DNA from: Sphingomonas phyllosphaerae 5.2 | GTDB taxonomy: Bacteria; Pseudomonadota; Alphaproteobacteria; Sphingomonadales; Sphingomonadaceae | DNA length: 64,000 bases | Reading direction: 5' to 3' | Assembly: GCF_000419605.1 (NCBI RefSeq) | Contig: NZ_ATTI01000001.1 | Location: 2,824,501-2,888,500, forward strand | In this document: positions 1 to 6,949 of the stretch, one piece after another | Layout: each line of letters opens with the position of its first letter | How positions within the stretch are numbered: the stretch's first letter is position 1 | Program-made: the position numbers and the translations under genes | Notes under the pieces: model-generated | What the model saw: only the letters and a program-made list of their open reading frames with translations | Told to the model about the DNA's origin: nothing | Databases searched by the model: none

Positions 1-388
1 CGATATCGCCTACCCGATACCCTCCCGTCGGCATATCCGGCAGCATGGTCGACGCTGCGGCCAGCAAAACCGAACAGAGCAGCAGCGCGGGGGCCAGCCG
101 GATCCAGCGACGTATCAGGAAGCGCACCACGTCCGTCGACGTCTCCAGCGTCCTGAAGATCACGAAACCGGAAATCAGGAAGAACAGGTACACGCCCAGC
201 CATCCCTGCCCGAAGAACGGCAGCGCGCGATGGCGGTCGCCATACGGCAGGTTCGCGGCGTAGGTCGCCCCGTAATAATGCCAGCCGATCACCGCTATCA
301 CGGCGACGCCGCGCAGGCCGTCGAGATAGCGGATGCGATGCGCGGTATTCTCGACGGAGTCGGCACCATGCCCCTCCAGCGGCGTCAT
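1..388 (-). CDS. Acyltransferase 3 family membrane protein (N-terminal part, cut by window edge)
   Basis: Translating the minus strand from an ATG at 388 gives an N-terminus with the sequence YLDGLRGVAVIAVIGWHYYG, typical of the acyltransferase-3 family (OafA/NodX-like membrane enzymes that O-acylate surface polysaccharides or lipids). Further on, GWLGVYLFFLISGFVIFRTL is the second conserved block of that family, and a further hydrophobic helix follows an Arg-rich stretch (RRWIRLAP). About 129 codons are inside the window; the C-terminal two thirds lie beyond the left edge. It lies just outside the left attachment site of the element, so it belongs to the host chromosome. No strong Shine-Dalgarno precedes the chosen ATG, so the exact start is uncertain. 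Confidence 0.8.
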   Translation of the reverse strand, partial: MTPLEGHGADSVENTAHRIRYLDGLRGVAVIAVIGWHYYGATYAANLPYGDRHRALPFFGQGWLGVYLFFLISGFVIFRTLETSTDVVRFLIRRWIRLAPALLLCSVLLAAASTMLPDMPTGGYRVGDI

Positions 389-691
389 GCGGCCGTCGAG
401 ACCAGAAGGGGGCTGCCGCAACCCCCGGTGTTTCGCGCGACATTGCCTGCGATGCCGGCCCGCATGGGGCGACCGGCTATGGTCGAACCCCGCCGCCCCG
501 TCCGAACGACCGCCGTCCCCGCAATCTGCTTCATATCGCGTCCCCCGGCGCACGATTGCCGAGGCGCACCGCGGTTGTCGACCTTTTCCCTGCACGCACC
601 GTTGCTGGATCGAAACACCATGTCCATACCGCGCTGCCACGGGAAGGCTGAACTTGAGTGGGTGAGTGGCCGAACGACAAACGTCGAGCAC
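389..691. other. Non-coding chromosomal spacer upstream of the acyltransferase
   Basis: About 300 bp between the acyltransferase start and the left attachment site. Open frames cross it in several phases, but none has a family match or a good ribosome-binding site. It probably contains the acyltransferase promoter and the original downstream flank of the tRNA-Met gene. I see no RNA gene or repeat in it. Confidence 0.5.
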
Positions 692-750
692 CACGAGGGT
701 TGGTAGCGGAGGAGGGACTTGAACCCCCGACACGCGGATTATGATTCCGC
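692..750. repeat. Left attachment site (attL), 59-bp direct repeat with displaced tRNA-Met 3' part
   Basis: Identical over 59 bp to 19526-19584. It holds the complement of the tRNA 3' portion from the anticodon stem through the CCA end plus nine bases downstream of CCA. Identity stops in the 5' side of the anticodon stem, where the left copy continues into unrelated sequence (ACGAACGTCG), so this copy is not a functional tRNA. It represents the original 3' end of the tRNA gene displaced by integration. Confidence 0.95.
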
Positions 751-840
751 ACGAACGTCGCTTAGGTCCTTGCCTTATTAGCCTCTTGTTGCTTCCATGT
801 CGCACTCAGCATGCGGCGTAGCGATGACCAAGGACCTGAT

Positions 841-1566
841 ATGCGTGAACGTATCCTATCTCAGATGCAATGGCCGATGGTGCATAACGGCGATGTGCCG
901 TTGGATCGTAGAATGATGGACATGGTACGGCCCTTCTCAGACGCTTGGGCTGCCGCCTTCTGGGAGTTGGAAAATTTAGCCTTGTTTAATCAAGCGGCGT
1001 ATTACAATGTGGAGAGCAGGAACAAGCATCTTGATGAGCATGCAGCCGCCATCAAGTCTTGGACACCGCCCAACGAAGATGATGACGAACTTTACGAGCA
1101 ATTTAGCCTTGCACTCTCGCGCGAACGCAACACCATCATAGGAGGAGAACTTGAGGTTGAAGCAATCGCTCGCTACGCTGACGAGGTCACGATCATAGCT
1201 TGTTGGGCCTTTGCAGAAAAGAATCTAAACGATGGCCTATCTAAACCACGAGGATTATTAGGCCTAGCGGATGCTCGAAGCCATCGATGGCCCGATATTC
1301 GGGCATCGTTCCTAGAGTGCGGCCTTGAGCTTGAAACCTTGGATTCCTTTGCAGATGCAGATGAGTGCCGCCGAGTAAACAATGCCATTAAGCATGGCGG
1401 CCTAGTAGACAGAGGCTTGGCTCAAATTCCCTTTTTCGCGCCTTCAGCGGATAAGAACATTAGCACGCTGGAGCTCGAAACGCAGCGATATTACTTCGGG
1501 GTGGCGGACTTTATAGGAGCGATGTACGAATCGAGCTCGAAAATTTTGGCAGCTTTACCGAGCTAA
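841..1566 (+). CDS. Cargo protein with HEPN-like C-terminal motif, function unknown
   Basis: About 241 residues, mostly helical in appearance, with no signal peptide or membrane segment. The ATG at 841 is preferred to the one at 811 because AAGGA lies six bases upstream of it. Near the C-terminus (around residues 178-185) is RVNNAIKHGG, which resembles the R-N-x(4-6)-H active-site motif of HEPN ribonucleases and the N-x-I-K-H-G signature of several uncharacterised HEPN-like families; the Arg is one residue further from the Asn than in the canonical motif. The gene sits between attL and the integrase, a usual place for exchangeable cargo, and its base composition is visibly more AT-rich than the rest of the element. 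A defence or toxin role is plausible but unproven. Confidence 0.75.
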   Translation: MRERILSQMQWPMVHNGDVPLDRRMMDMVRPFSDAWAAAFWELENLALFNQAAYYNVESRNKHLDEHAAAIKSWTPPNEDDDELYEQFSLALSRERNTIIGGELEVEAIARYADEVTIIACWAFAEKNLNDGLSKPRGLLGLADARSHRWPDIRASFLECGLELETLDSFADADECRRVNNAIKHGGLVDRGLAQIPFFAPSADKNISTLELETQRYYFGVADFIGAMYESSSKILAALPS

Positions 1567-1592
1567 AGCGCGGATAATAATGACCCCGTCGT

Positions 1593-2753
1593 TTAAGCTA
1601 ATAGCTCGTTCGCCGTCGCCGCCGCGACTGCTGCGTCGCCAATGTCGTCGCGGATCAAATGGCCGTAGGTGTCGAGGGTAATTTGCACGCTTGAATGGCC
1701 AAGCCAAGTCGTCAGCCGCTTGAGGTCGATACGCTGCTTTATCCAAGCGCTCGCGGCATAGTGTCGCAGGGCATGGAAATCGTATCGAGCACGGCTGCCC
1801 GGCTCATCACTGCCAGACTTCGCAACAGCCGGCCGCACCAGCCCTGCCTTTACCTGCAATGGCCAGTATTCCCGGTTGAGCAGGTTGGAGTGCAACCGCA
1901 CCCCGCCCTCGCTATTCGGAAACAGCAGACCTGCCTCTGAGTGCGGTGCCCGCAGCATCCACTTCCGCAGCTCGGTGACGAGCACCGGCGGGATCGGGAT
2001 CGTCCTCGTGCCGGCCTCCGACTTCGGCGGACCGATCGTGCCCCACTGGTCTGCCCGCTGCGTGACGTGGATCTCGCCACGCTTCAGGTCGACGTCCTCT
2101 CGACGGAGCCCACGTATCTCGGATGAGCGCAGGCCGGAAAGAGCGACCGTCAGCAGCATAGGATAGAGGCCCGGAAGCTTCTCATCGGCGGCAGCCGCCG
2201 TGAGCAGAGCGCGCACGTCCTCGCGACTCGGGATGGTCACCCTGCCCCGATCCCGGCGCGATCGGACAACCTTCACGCCCTTGGCAACGTTCTGCGCCAC
2301 CAGGCCCCGTCGCTGCGCCTCCGTGATGATGCTGGACAGCCCTCGCACGACCTTGCCCGCCATCGCCGGCGATCGCGTCTCAAGGAGCGCGTCTTTGAAC
2401 GTTTCAACGGACGGCATGGAAAGCTGGGAGAGCTTCTTGTCGCCGATAAGCGGCTTGATGTGCAGCTCCACCCATTCGCGATACTGCTTGATCGTAGAGC
2501 GCTCGCGGTCCTTCGACTCGGCTGCTCGGACCCAGATGTCGGCTGCCTGCCCGACGGTGATGCTCTGGCTGTCCGCGGTGTGGACGCCCTTGCTGACCTC
2601 CCAGGCGGCTTGGGTGCTCCATGCCTCAGCATCCCGCTTACGGGTGAACTGCTTCGCCCGGCGCTTACCAGCGCTGTCGCGGTAGTCGACCAGCCATGCC
2701 GTCTTCTGCTCGCCGGAAGGCGTCGTCCAGGTGCGCTTGCGGATCGCTGTCAC
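1593..2753 (-). CDS. int: Tyrosine recombinase (site-specific phage-type integrase)
   Basis: 386 residues with the architecture of phage integrases: an N-terminal arm-binding region (RxxxRKRTW..GE..AW.VDYRD..GKRR), a SAM-like core-binding domain around 65-160, and a C-terminal catalytic domain. The catalytic residues are visible: Arg209 in ALSGLRSSEI, His327/Arg330 in HALRH, His353 in LGHSS and nucleophile Tyr363 in DTYGHL. It catalyses integration into, and with helper proteins excision from, the tRNA-Met site. The GTG start at 2753 overlaps the stop of the upstream regulator by four bases (GTGA), so the two are translationally coupled. All catalytic residues are intact, so the element may still be able to move. 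Confidence 0.95.
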   Translation of the reverse strand: MTAIRKRTWTTPSGEQKTAWLVDYRDSAGKRRAKQFTRKRDAEAWSTQAAWEVSKGVHTADSQSITVGQAADIWVRAAESKDRERSTIKQYREWVELHIKPLIGDKKLSQLSMPSVETFKDALLETRSPAMAGKVVRGLSSIITEAQRRGLVAQNVAKGVKVVRSRRDRGRVTIPSREDVRALLTAAAADEKLPGLYPMLLTVALSGLRSSEIRGLRREDVDLKRGEIHVTQRADQWGTIGPPKSEAGTRTIPIPPVLVTELRKWMLRAPHSEAGLLFPNSEGGVRLHSNLLNREYWPLQVKAGLVRPAVAKSGSDEPGSRARYDFHALRHYAASAWIKQRIDLKRLTTWLGHSSVQITLDTYGHLIRDDIGDAAVAAATANELLA

Positions 2754-3427
2754 CGCCCAAAAACCTTTTCTATCGAGGCAGCGGCCTCCTGAAATTCACG
2801 CTGCTTCTCACGAATATAATCCTCGAACGAGAGGATTATATCAGAGCGACTTAAATCGGGTCGAACATCCCTTACGAGGCCGATCAATACGGATGAGAGG
2901 TCGTGAATGTTGATAATCAGGTTCCTCCACGTTTCTCCGACTGACGGTGGATTTTCCCTGTGACTACCAAGCGCCAAGCCCAAGCCGTCGGCAGTTATTA
3001 CTGCGATCGATTCGTAGTAATCGAACTCACCTTCACCTTCCTCACTTAGGTCTCGAAGCGCCTCAGGGTTTAAGACTAAAGAGAGCTTGTTCGTCTCTGG
3101 CGGAACTTCCCAGGTGTTTAAGTAGTCAACGGGGCTCATCGCAACTAAGAACGCTCGCGCTATCTGCCACCAATTTCCTTCGATGATGCGCACGACACGC
3201 TTCGGAGCCATTCCCGCCTGAGTCAGCTCGGTTGCCAAGGCAAGTTGCAGTAGGCTGGCGACGGAATAGGCTGCTCGGCGCCCAGTGCCTGTGTTCACGC
3301 CCGCCGGGAAGCCTTGCCGCTGCAGGTGCTTCAGGCGCGCTCGGAACGCGATGCGCTTGTCCGTAGCCACCCGGTTCAGCTTGGCTAGAGCACCTTCAAC
3401 ATCGGAATACGAGAACTCAACCGCCAC
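2750..3427 (-). CDS. MerR-like/winged-HTH regulator coupled to the integrase
   Basis: 225 residues. The N-terminal third contains a helix-rich DNA-binding-like block: RLKHLQRQGFPAGVNTGTGR followed by an AAYS..SLLQLALATELTQAGM segment, the pattern seen in MerR-like regulators of alphaproteobacterial prophages. The C-terminal part has no recognised domain. Its stop overlaps the integrase start, and it is transcribed divergently from the HTH/replication operon that begins at 3527. This position suggests it controls the choice between integrase and replication-module expression. The function is inferred from the motif and position. Confidence 0.7.
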   Translation of the reverse strand: MAVEFSYSDVEGALAKLNRVATDKRIAFRARLKHLQRQGFPAGVNTGTGRRAAYSVASLLQLALATELTQAGMAPKRVVRIIEGNWWQIARAFLVAMSPVDYLNTWEVPPETNKLSLVLNPEALRDLSEEGEGEFDYYESIAVITADGLGLALGSHRENPPSVGETWRNLIINIHDLSSVLIGLVRDVRPDLSRSDIILSFEDYIREKQREFQEAAASIEKVFGR

Positions 3428-3526
3428 AGGCCACCTTAGACGAGGTTTACAATTCCTTCTTGCACGAACGTGGCGGCAGGTCTAGCAAGACGAGGATCAA
3501 ACTTAGTCTTAAGCGGAGAAGATGGA
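3428..3526. promoter_or_regulatory. Divergent control region between regulator-integrase and replication operons
   Basis: 99 bp between two divergent starts. It is AT-richer than its surroundings and has two copies of GACGAGG (in TTAGACGAGGTTTAC and in AAGACGAGGATC), plus CTTAGTCTTAAG with an internal CTTAAG palindrome. An AAGCGGAGAAGATGG ribosome-binding region precedes the rightward start at 3527. Promoters for both directions must lie here, but no unambiguous -35/-10 pair can be picked by eye. Confidence 0.45.
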
Positions 3527-3703
3527 ATGCTGAGTGAAGACCTTCTCCCCGGCGCTATCGCCGCTGCCGCGTTCATCGGGGTCAAGCCGCGGGCGATCTA
3601 CCATATGACCGAGCAAGGCCATCTGCCCGTGATCCGCAAAGGTCGCCGCCTCTTTTTTCGCAAAAGCGAACTCGAGAAGGCGTTCAGTTCAGACGTTGCC
3701 TGA
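3527..3703 (+). CDS. Small HTH (AlpA/excisionase-like) protein
   Basis: 58 residues when started at the ATG at 3527, which has a GGAGAAGATGG ribosome-binding region immediately upstream; an upstream in-frame ATG at 3470 lacks one. The sequence AAAFIGVKPRAIYHMTEQGH, then LPVIRKGRRLFFRKSELEKA, is the helix-turn-helix plus wing of the AlpA/excisionase (HTH_17) group: short proteins that direct integrase toward excision or activate early promoters. It is the first gene of the rightward replication operon. A role as excisionase or activator is inferred. Confidence 0.8.
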   Translation: MLSEDLLPGAIAAAAFIGVKPRAIYHMTEQGHLPVIRKGRRLFFRKSELEKAFSSDVA

Positions 3704-3715
3704 TCTGACGTCAGA

Positions 3716-3728
3716 TGACGGCGGTAAC
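3716..3728 (+). repeat. Dispersed motif TGACGGCGGTAA, copy 1
   Basis: One of four matches to TGACGGCGGTAAGC within the element. It sits 13 bp after the stop of the small HTH gene and about 33 bp before the next start. This copy ends in C rather than GC and has no inverted partner. See the copies at 6947, 9316 and 9605. Confidence 0.55.
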
Positions 3729-3760
3729 TCGGAGCGACGCGCAGCCGCAAGGTGCGACAT

Positions 3761-3955
3761 ATGGCAAATGATCAGCATCTTTTAAGCCGACCGCTCGCTG
3801 TCAGCATTGCTGATGCGGCGACCGTCCTGCAGCGAGATCGTGCGACGATCTATCGAATGATCAAGAAGGGCGAGCTTCGACCAGTTCGCTACGGCGGCCG
3901 GCAGTCGATTCCGTTCGATCAATTGATCCAGCTGACGACGCCGGTGGGCACATGA
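3761..3955 (+). CDS. Second small HTH_17/excisionase-family protein
   Basis: 64 residues from the ATG at 3761 (an ATG nine bases upstream is an alternative). VSIADAATVLQRDRATIYRM then KKGELRPVRYGGRQSIPFDQ is a complete helix-turn-helix with a short wing, as in the MerR/AlpA-related excisionase family. It differs from the protein encoded at 3527, so the element has two tandem HTH regulators at the head of its replication operon. Its stop overlaps the start of the tiny ORF at 3952 by four bases (ATGA). The DNA target is unknown. Confidence 0.8.
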   Translation: MANDQHLLSRPLAVSIADAATVLQRDRATIYRMIKKGELRPVRYGGRQSIPFDQLIQLTTPVGT

Positions 3956-4059
3956 AGCCAAACGGCCCCCGCGCTTTGGACGCGAAGGCCGTTAGATGTG
4001 AGCTTGCCGGCTACATCTTCGGCTATACCATCAACCATCATGTGGATGCAAGCCGATGA
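3952..4059 (+). CDS. Tiny coupled ORF, 35 residues, unknown
   Basis: The frame starts with an ATG overlapping the upstream stop (ATGA) and ends with a TGA overlapping the downstream start (ATGA). Being locked by four-base overlaps on both sides is good evidence that it is translated. The peptide has an N-terminal basic half and a C-terminal half containing LAGYIFGYTINHH; it matches no family I recognise. It could be a small regulator of replication, or serve mainly to couple translation. Confidence 0.55.
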   Translation: MKPNGPRALDAKAVRCELAGYIFGYTINHHVDASR

Positions 4060-4613
4060 CCGGCGCGGACCTGGAGAGGCTTTACGCTTCAGCCGTCAAA
4101 AACGTGCGCCAACCGCACTTGGATAGGTTGCGTGCCGCGGGGGTGACCCCGGCCACCATCGCCCGGCTTGGCTCAGCGTATCCGCCCTTCGGCGTGCTCT
4201 GCGGCGAGGTCGAACGATCCAACCGCTTCAACGCCGGCGAGGGCAAGCCGCACGTGATCCAGCCCGTAGTCGAAGGATGCGGCTTGATAGATCTTGTCGC
4301 CTGGCGAGTGGGCGAACCGGCGCGCTGGGGGCTGGTGAGCGGCTTAGGTTGGCTGCTCAATGCTGACACGTGCCTCGGGTCCCGCTGGGACGCGGACAAG
4401 CTGACACTACATGCCACGCCCCTCGATTGGCTTCGCGCCGATGCGCATGGCGGCGTCGTGCTCGACTGGCACGCCCCAGATCTAGCCTGGCTTCGAAGCT
4501 TCAGCTTGATCGAGTGCGGTGATGCTCTGCTCGCCATCTCGGTACGGCGTGCCCTCAGCAAGCCGCGACGTCTGCCCGTGATCACGGTAGCGGAGGTGCG
4601 TCATGTCGCGTGA
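4056..4613 (+). CDS. Primase-like/unknown protein of the replication operon
   Basis: 185 residues, no signal or membrane segment. The N-terminus (LRAAGVTPATIARLG) looks like the short helical head found before Toprim or primase domains in phage replication proteins, and the middle (HVIQPVVEGCGLIDLVAWRV) has the alternating strand pattern of that group. Intact catalytic motifs of a Toprim or AEP primase are not obvious. Its place directly upstream of a RepA-like ATPase matches the usual primase-helicase order in phages and satellites, which is the main argument for the role. It overlaps both neighbours (ATGA at 4056; 11 bp with the gene starting at 4603). Confidence 0.6.
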   Translation: MTGADLERLYASAVKNVRQPHLDRLRAAGVTPATIARLGSAYPPFGVLCGEVERSNRFNAGEGKPHVIQPVVEGCGLIDLVAWRVGEPARWGLVSGLGWLLNADTCLGSRWDADKLTLHATPLDWLRADAHGGVVLDWHAPDLAWLRSFSLIECGDALLAISVRRALSKPRRLPVITVAEVRHVA

Positions 4614-4755
4614 CCCCTTAGCCTCGGCCACCATCTTCTGGATCGCTGAGCGCCAAACGCGCGAGGTTCAGCGCCGCGCGATCGCGGCCGTCAATTTGCA
4701 GCGGCAGCGTCTCCGTGCTGCCAAGCGGTCCCGGCTTGGGGAGCGATGCGCATGA
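4603..4755 (+). CDS. Tiny basic ORF, 50 residues, unknown
   Basis: Starts at an ATG 11 bp before the upstream stop and ends in a TGA overlapping the ATPase start (ATGA at 4752). About a third of the residues are Arg, Lys or Gln, arranged as a likely amphipathic helix (IAERQTREVQRRAIAAVNLQ then RQRLRAAKRSRLG). It could bind nucleic acid or be a small helicase partner. The overlaps at both ends support translation; no family is recognised. Confidence 0.55.
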   Translation: MSRDPLASATIFWIAERQTREVQRRAIAAVNLQRQRLRAAKRSRLGERCA

Positions 4756-5936
4756 ATGCTCCGCAATACGATGACGACTTCGACATGCCGCCAAGCCCGC
4801 CGATCGAGGCGTATGAAGGGCGCCGACCGAGCAGCAAGCGCGCGCAGGCCGGCTCGGAAGACGGCGCGGATTGGATCCTGCCGATCGTTGACACAAATGC
4901 GTGGGTTGGTCGCATCCCTCCCGCCCGGCGCTGGATCGTTGACGGTTGGCTTGCTCGCGCAACGGGTGGCGCGTTGTTCGGTGAGGACGGCATCGGCAAG
5001 TCCCTGCTCGCACAGCAGCTCGCCACATGCGTTGCCGCGGGGAGGCCGTTTCTCGGCTTGGACGTCACGCATGTGGGCGCGATGTACATCACGTGCGAGG
5101 ATGACGAGCTGTCGTTGTGGCAGCGGCAACGCGCAATCAACAAAGCCCTCGGCCTGCCACTCGATTGTGCGCCCGCCATGCTGTCCACGCTGGCGGGGCA
5201 TGTCGCTGCGCAGCTCGGCGACTTCGATGAGGCCGGGACGTTCCAGCCTGGGCCCATGTTCCATGCGATTGCCAGGCGAGCCGAGAGCATCAGCGCCGGC
5301 CTGATCGTGTTGGACAACATCGCGCACCTTTTCCCCGGCAACGAGATCGTGAGGCGGCAGGTCGTTGGGTTCCTTGCCGCAGTCGACAAGCTCGCGCTGC
5401 AATGCGACGCCGCGGTGCTTCTGCTCGGTCACCCTGCGAAGGCGGTCGGCTCCGAATACTCGGGCAACCTGGGCTGGTCGGCACACGTCCGCCAGCGCTG
5501 GTTCCTTGGCTGGGGTGATCCTGAGCTCAACGACATGGATACCCGTGTCCTGCGGAAGGCCAAGGCCAATCTAGGTAAGAAGGGTGAGGAAGTCGCATTC
5601 CGCTGGCACGAATGGGCATTCGTCCGCGACGAGGATCTCGGGAACGATCTTGCGCGTGAGTATGCCGAGGTCGCTAAGCACAACCACGACAACGAGGTTT
5701 TTCTCGCCTGCCTCAAGCTACGTAACGAGCAGCGCCGGCCGGTTTCCGACGCGAAGGCCAGTCGCACCTATGCTCCTAAGGAATTCGCCTTGATGCCAGA
5801 GGCGAAAGGTATCGGCGCCGGCCGCCTTGAAGCAGCGATGGACCGCCTGTTTCGAACCTCCTCAATCGAGCGCGCGACACTGCCTTGGAAGCGCGATCGA
5901 AAGGCAGTGGAAGGTCTGATGGAGCGCGCTGACTAG
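4752..5936 (+). CDS. RepA-like AAA ATPase (RecA-fold replicative helicase)
   Basis: 394 residues from the ATG at 4752, chosen over the ATG at 4746 because GGGGAG lies at a better distance and ATGA overlaps the preceding stop. Walker A is GEDGIGKS (about residues 77-84), preceded by the IVDGWLARATGGALFGEDGI core of the RepA/AAA_25 family. MYITCEDDE follows at about 111, and Walker B is LIVLDN at about 184. LLLGHPAK and the polar segment GSEYSGNLGWSAHVRQRW complete the family pattern. RSF1010 RepA-type and phage relatives are hexameric DNA helicases used at iteron-type origins. The last codons of this gene contain the first of nine direct repeats, so gene and likely origin are physically joined. 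Confidence 0.85.
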   Translation: MNAPQYDDDFDMPPSPPIEAYEGRRPSSKRAQAGSEDGADWILPIVDTNAWVGRIPPARRWIVDGWLARATGGALFGEDGIGKSLLAQQLATCVAAGRPFLGLDVTHVGAMYITCEDDELSLWQRQRAINKALGLPLDCAPAMLSTLAGHVAAQLGDFDEAGTFQPGPMFHAIARRAESISAGLIVLDNIAHLFPGNEIVRRQVVGFLAAVDKLALQCDAAVLLLGHPAKAVGSEYSGNLGWSAHVRQRWFLGWGDPELNDMDTRVLRKAKANLGKKGEEVAFRWHEWAFVRDEDLGNDLAREYAEVAKHNHDNEVFLACLKLRNEQRRPVSDAKASRTYAPKEFALMPEAKGIGAGRLEAAMDRLFRTSSIERATLPWKRDRKAVEGLMERAD

Positions 5937-6024
5937 TGCGCCGACCTCTGCGCCGACCGCGCGCTGACTGGTTGCGCTGACGTGCGCCGACTACCCGCGC
6001 TGACATGCGCCGACGTGCGCTGAC
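5926..6024 (+). repeat. Nine direct GCGCYGAC iterons, likely replication origin
   Basis: The octamer GCGCYGAC (usually YGCGCYGAC) starts at 5926, 5938, 5950, 5961, 5974, 5984, 5997, 6007 and 6017, always in the same orientation. Steps are 12, 12, 11, 13, 10, 13, 10 and 10 bp, so the sites lie on roughly the same helix face. The fifth base alternates between T (copies 1, 4, 5, 7, 9) and C (2, 3, 6, 8). The array starts inside the last codons of the RepA-like gene and is followed by an AT-containing palindrome and a strong hairpin. This is the layout of an iteron origin; the protein that binds it is not known. Confidence 0.8.
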
Positions 6025-6029
6025 ACACA

Positions 6030-6074
6030 CCTATCATAGATAGGGCGGGACGTCCCCTTAGGGGGACTCGCCCC
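6030..6074. other. Palindrome and GC hairpin next to the iterons
   Basis: CCTATC-ATA-GATAGG at 6030-6044 is a perfect 6-bp inverted repeat. Directly after it, GTCCCC (6052-6057) pairs with GGGGAC (6062-6067) around the loop TTAG, with an outer GGGCG (6043-6047) facing CGCCC (6069-6073). No T-tract follows, so a terminator is less likely than a structured origin element or a primase/nick recognition hairpin. The AT-containing palindrome could aid unwinding. Confidence 0.55.
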
Positions 6075-6268
6075 ATCCATGATTGAGAGACCGCGCAAAC
6101 CAGGGGTGAGCAGGAAGATGGTGGAATCTGCCTTCTGGACAGTCTGGACGGTTCGCGCGCGCGAGCAGGCGACCACTCCCCGGCAACCCAACACCGGCTG
6201 CTCGCACCTTGCCAGCCCGTACAATGTCACGTAATGAGCGTTAGGCGATATTGTACGAGGGCAGAACG
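6075..6268. other. Spacer between origin region and serine recombinase
   Basis: About 190 bp with no convincing gene. It completes the 332-bp gene-free stretch that starts after the ATPase. It probably holds the promoter of the serine recombinase gene: an AT-richer segment (CAATGTCACGTAATGAGCG, then TTAGGCGATATTGTACGAGG) precedes the start. No consensus promoter can be assigned with confidence. Confidence 0.4.
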
Positions 6269-6949
6269 ATGACCCGGGCCGTGGCTTACTACCGCGTTTC
6301 AACCGCGAAGCAGGGTGCATCTGGGCTTGGGCTCGATGCTCAGCGAACGGCCGTTGAGGGCCTTTGCACAACGAAGGGTTGGGAGATCATCGCCCCGCCC
6401 TTCACTGAAGTTGAAAGCGGCAAGCGTGATGACCGGCAGGAACTCACCAAGGCAATCGCGCATGCGCAGATCACTGGCGCCAAGCTGGTCATCGCCAAGC
6501 TTGACCGACTGAGCCGCAACGCAGCGTTCCTGCTTACGCTGAGAGACAGCGGCGTCGACTTCGTGGCGGCTGACATGCCGGACGCCAACAGTCTGACGGT
6601 CGGGATCATGGCACTGGTGGCGCAGCAGGAGCGCGAGGCCATCTCTCAGCGCACCAGGGAGGCCCTTGCAGCGGCAAAGGCGCGTGGGACTAAGCTGGGC
6701 AACCCAAACGGAGCTGCTGCCCTCCTGCGGGCCGCTAGGGGCAACACGGCAGCCATGGAAGCCGCGCAACGCAACGCCAACAACCATGCTGAGCGATTGC
6801 GTCCGGTTCTCGCCCGCCTGCGCAGAGAGGGCCTAACCTCGCTTGGCGCGATCGCCGCGGCGTTGAACGCCGAGGGAGTCCGCACGCCTCGTGGTTACCG
6901 GTGGCACGCCTCTTCAGTCCGCAACCTGATGGCACGCCTGGCCAACTGA
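6269..6949 (+). CDS. Serine recombinase (resolvase/invertase type)
   Basis: 226 residues from the ATG at 6269 (ACGAGGGCAG upstream). The N-terminal catalytic domain begins AVAYYRVSTAKQGASGLGLD, with the nucleophilic Ser in YRVST, continues with the conserved LVIAKLDRLSRNAAF and ends with the ALVAQQEREAISQRTREALA helix E region. The C-terminus (SLGAIAAALNAEGVRTPRGY) is the HTH of this family. Such proteins resolve dimers, invert DNA or mediate integration. The element already has a tyrosine integrase for the tRNA site, so this enzyme may resolve replicated multimers or act on another site. It lies next to the putative origin, which favours multimer resolution. Confidence 0.92.
   Translation: MTRAVAYYRVSTAKQGASGLGLDAQRTAVEGLCTTKGWEIIAPPFTEVESGKRDDRQELTKAIAHAQITGAKLVIAKLDRLSRNAAFLLTLRDSGVDFVAADMPDANSLTVGIMALVAQQEREAISQRTREALAAAKARGTKLGNPNGAAALLRAARGNTAAMEAAQRNANNHAERLRPVLARLRREGLTSLGAIAAALNAEGVRTPRGYRWHASSVRNLMARLAN

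Noticed and set aside
692..750. A second tRNA-Met gene at the left end
   Set aside because: Only the 3' 50 bases are present; the 5' half is replaced by unrelated sequence, so this is an attachment-site remnant.
5926..6024. CRISPR-like array
   Set aside because: The repeat is only 8-9 bp and the gaps are 2-5 bp; there are no spacers of CRISPR length and no cas genes.
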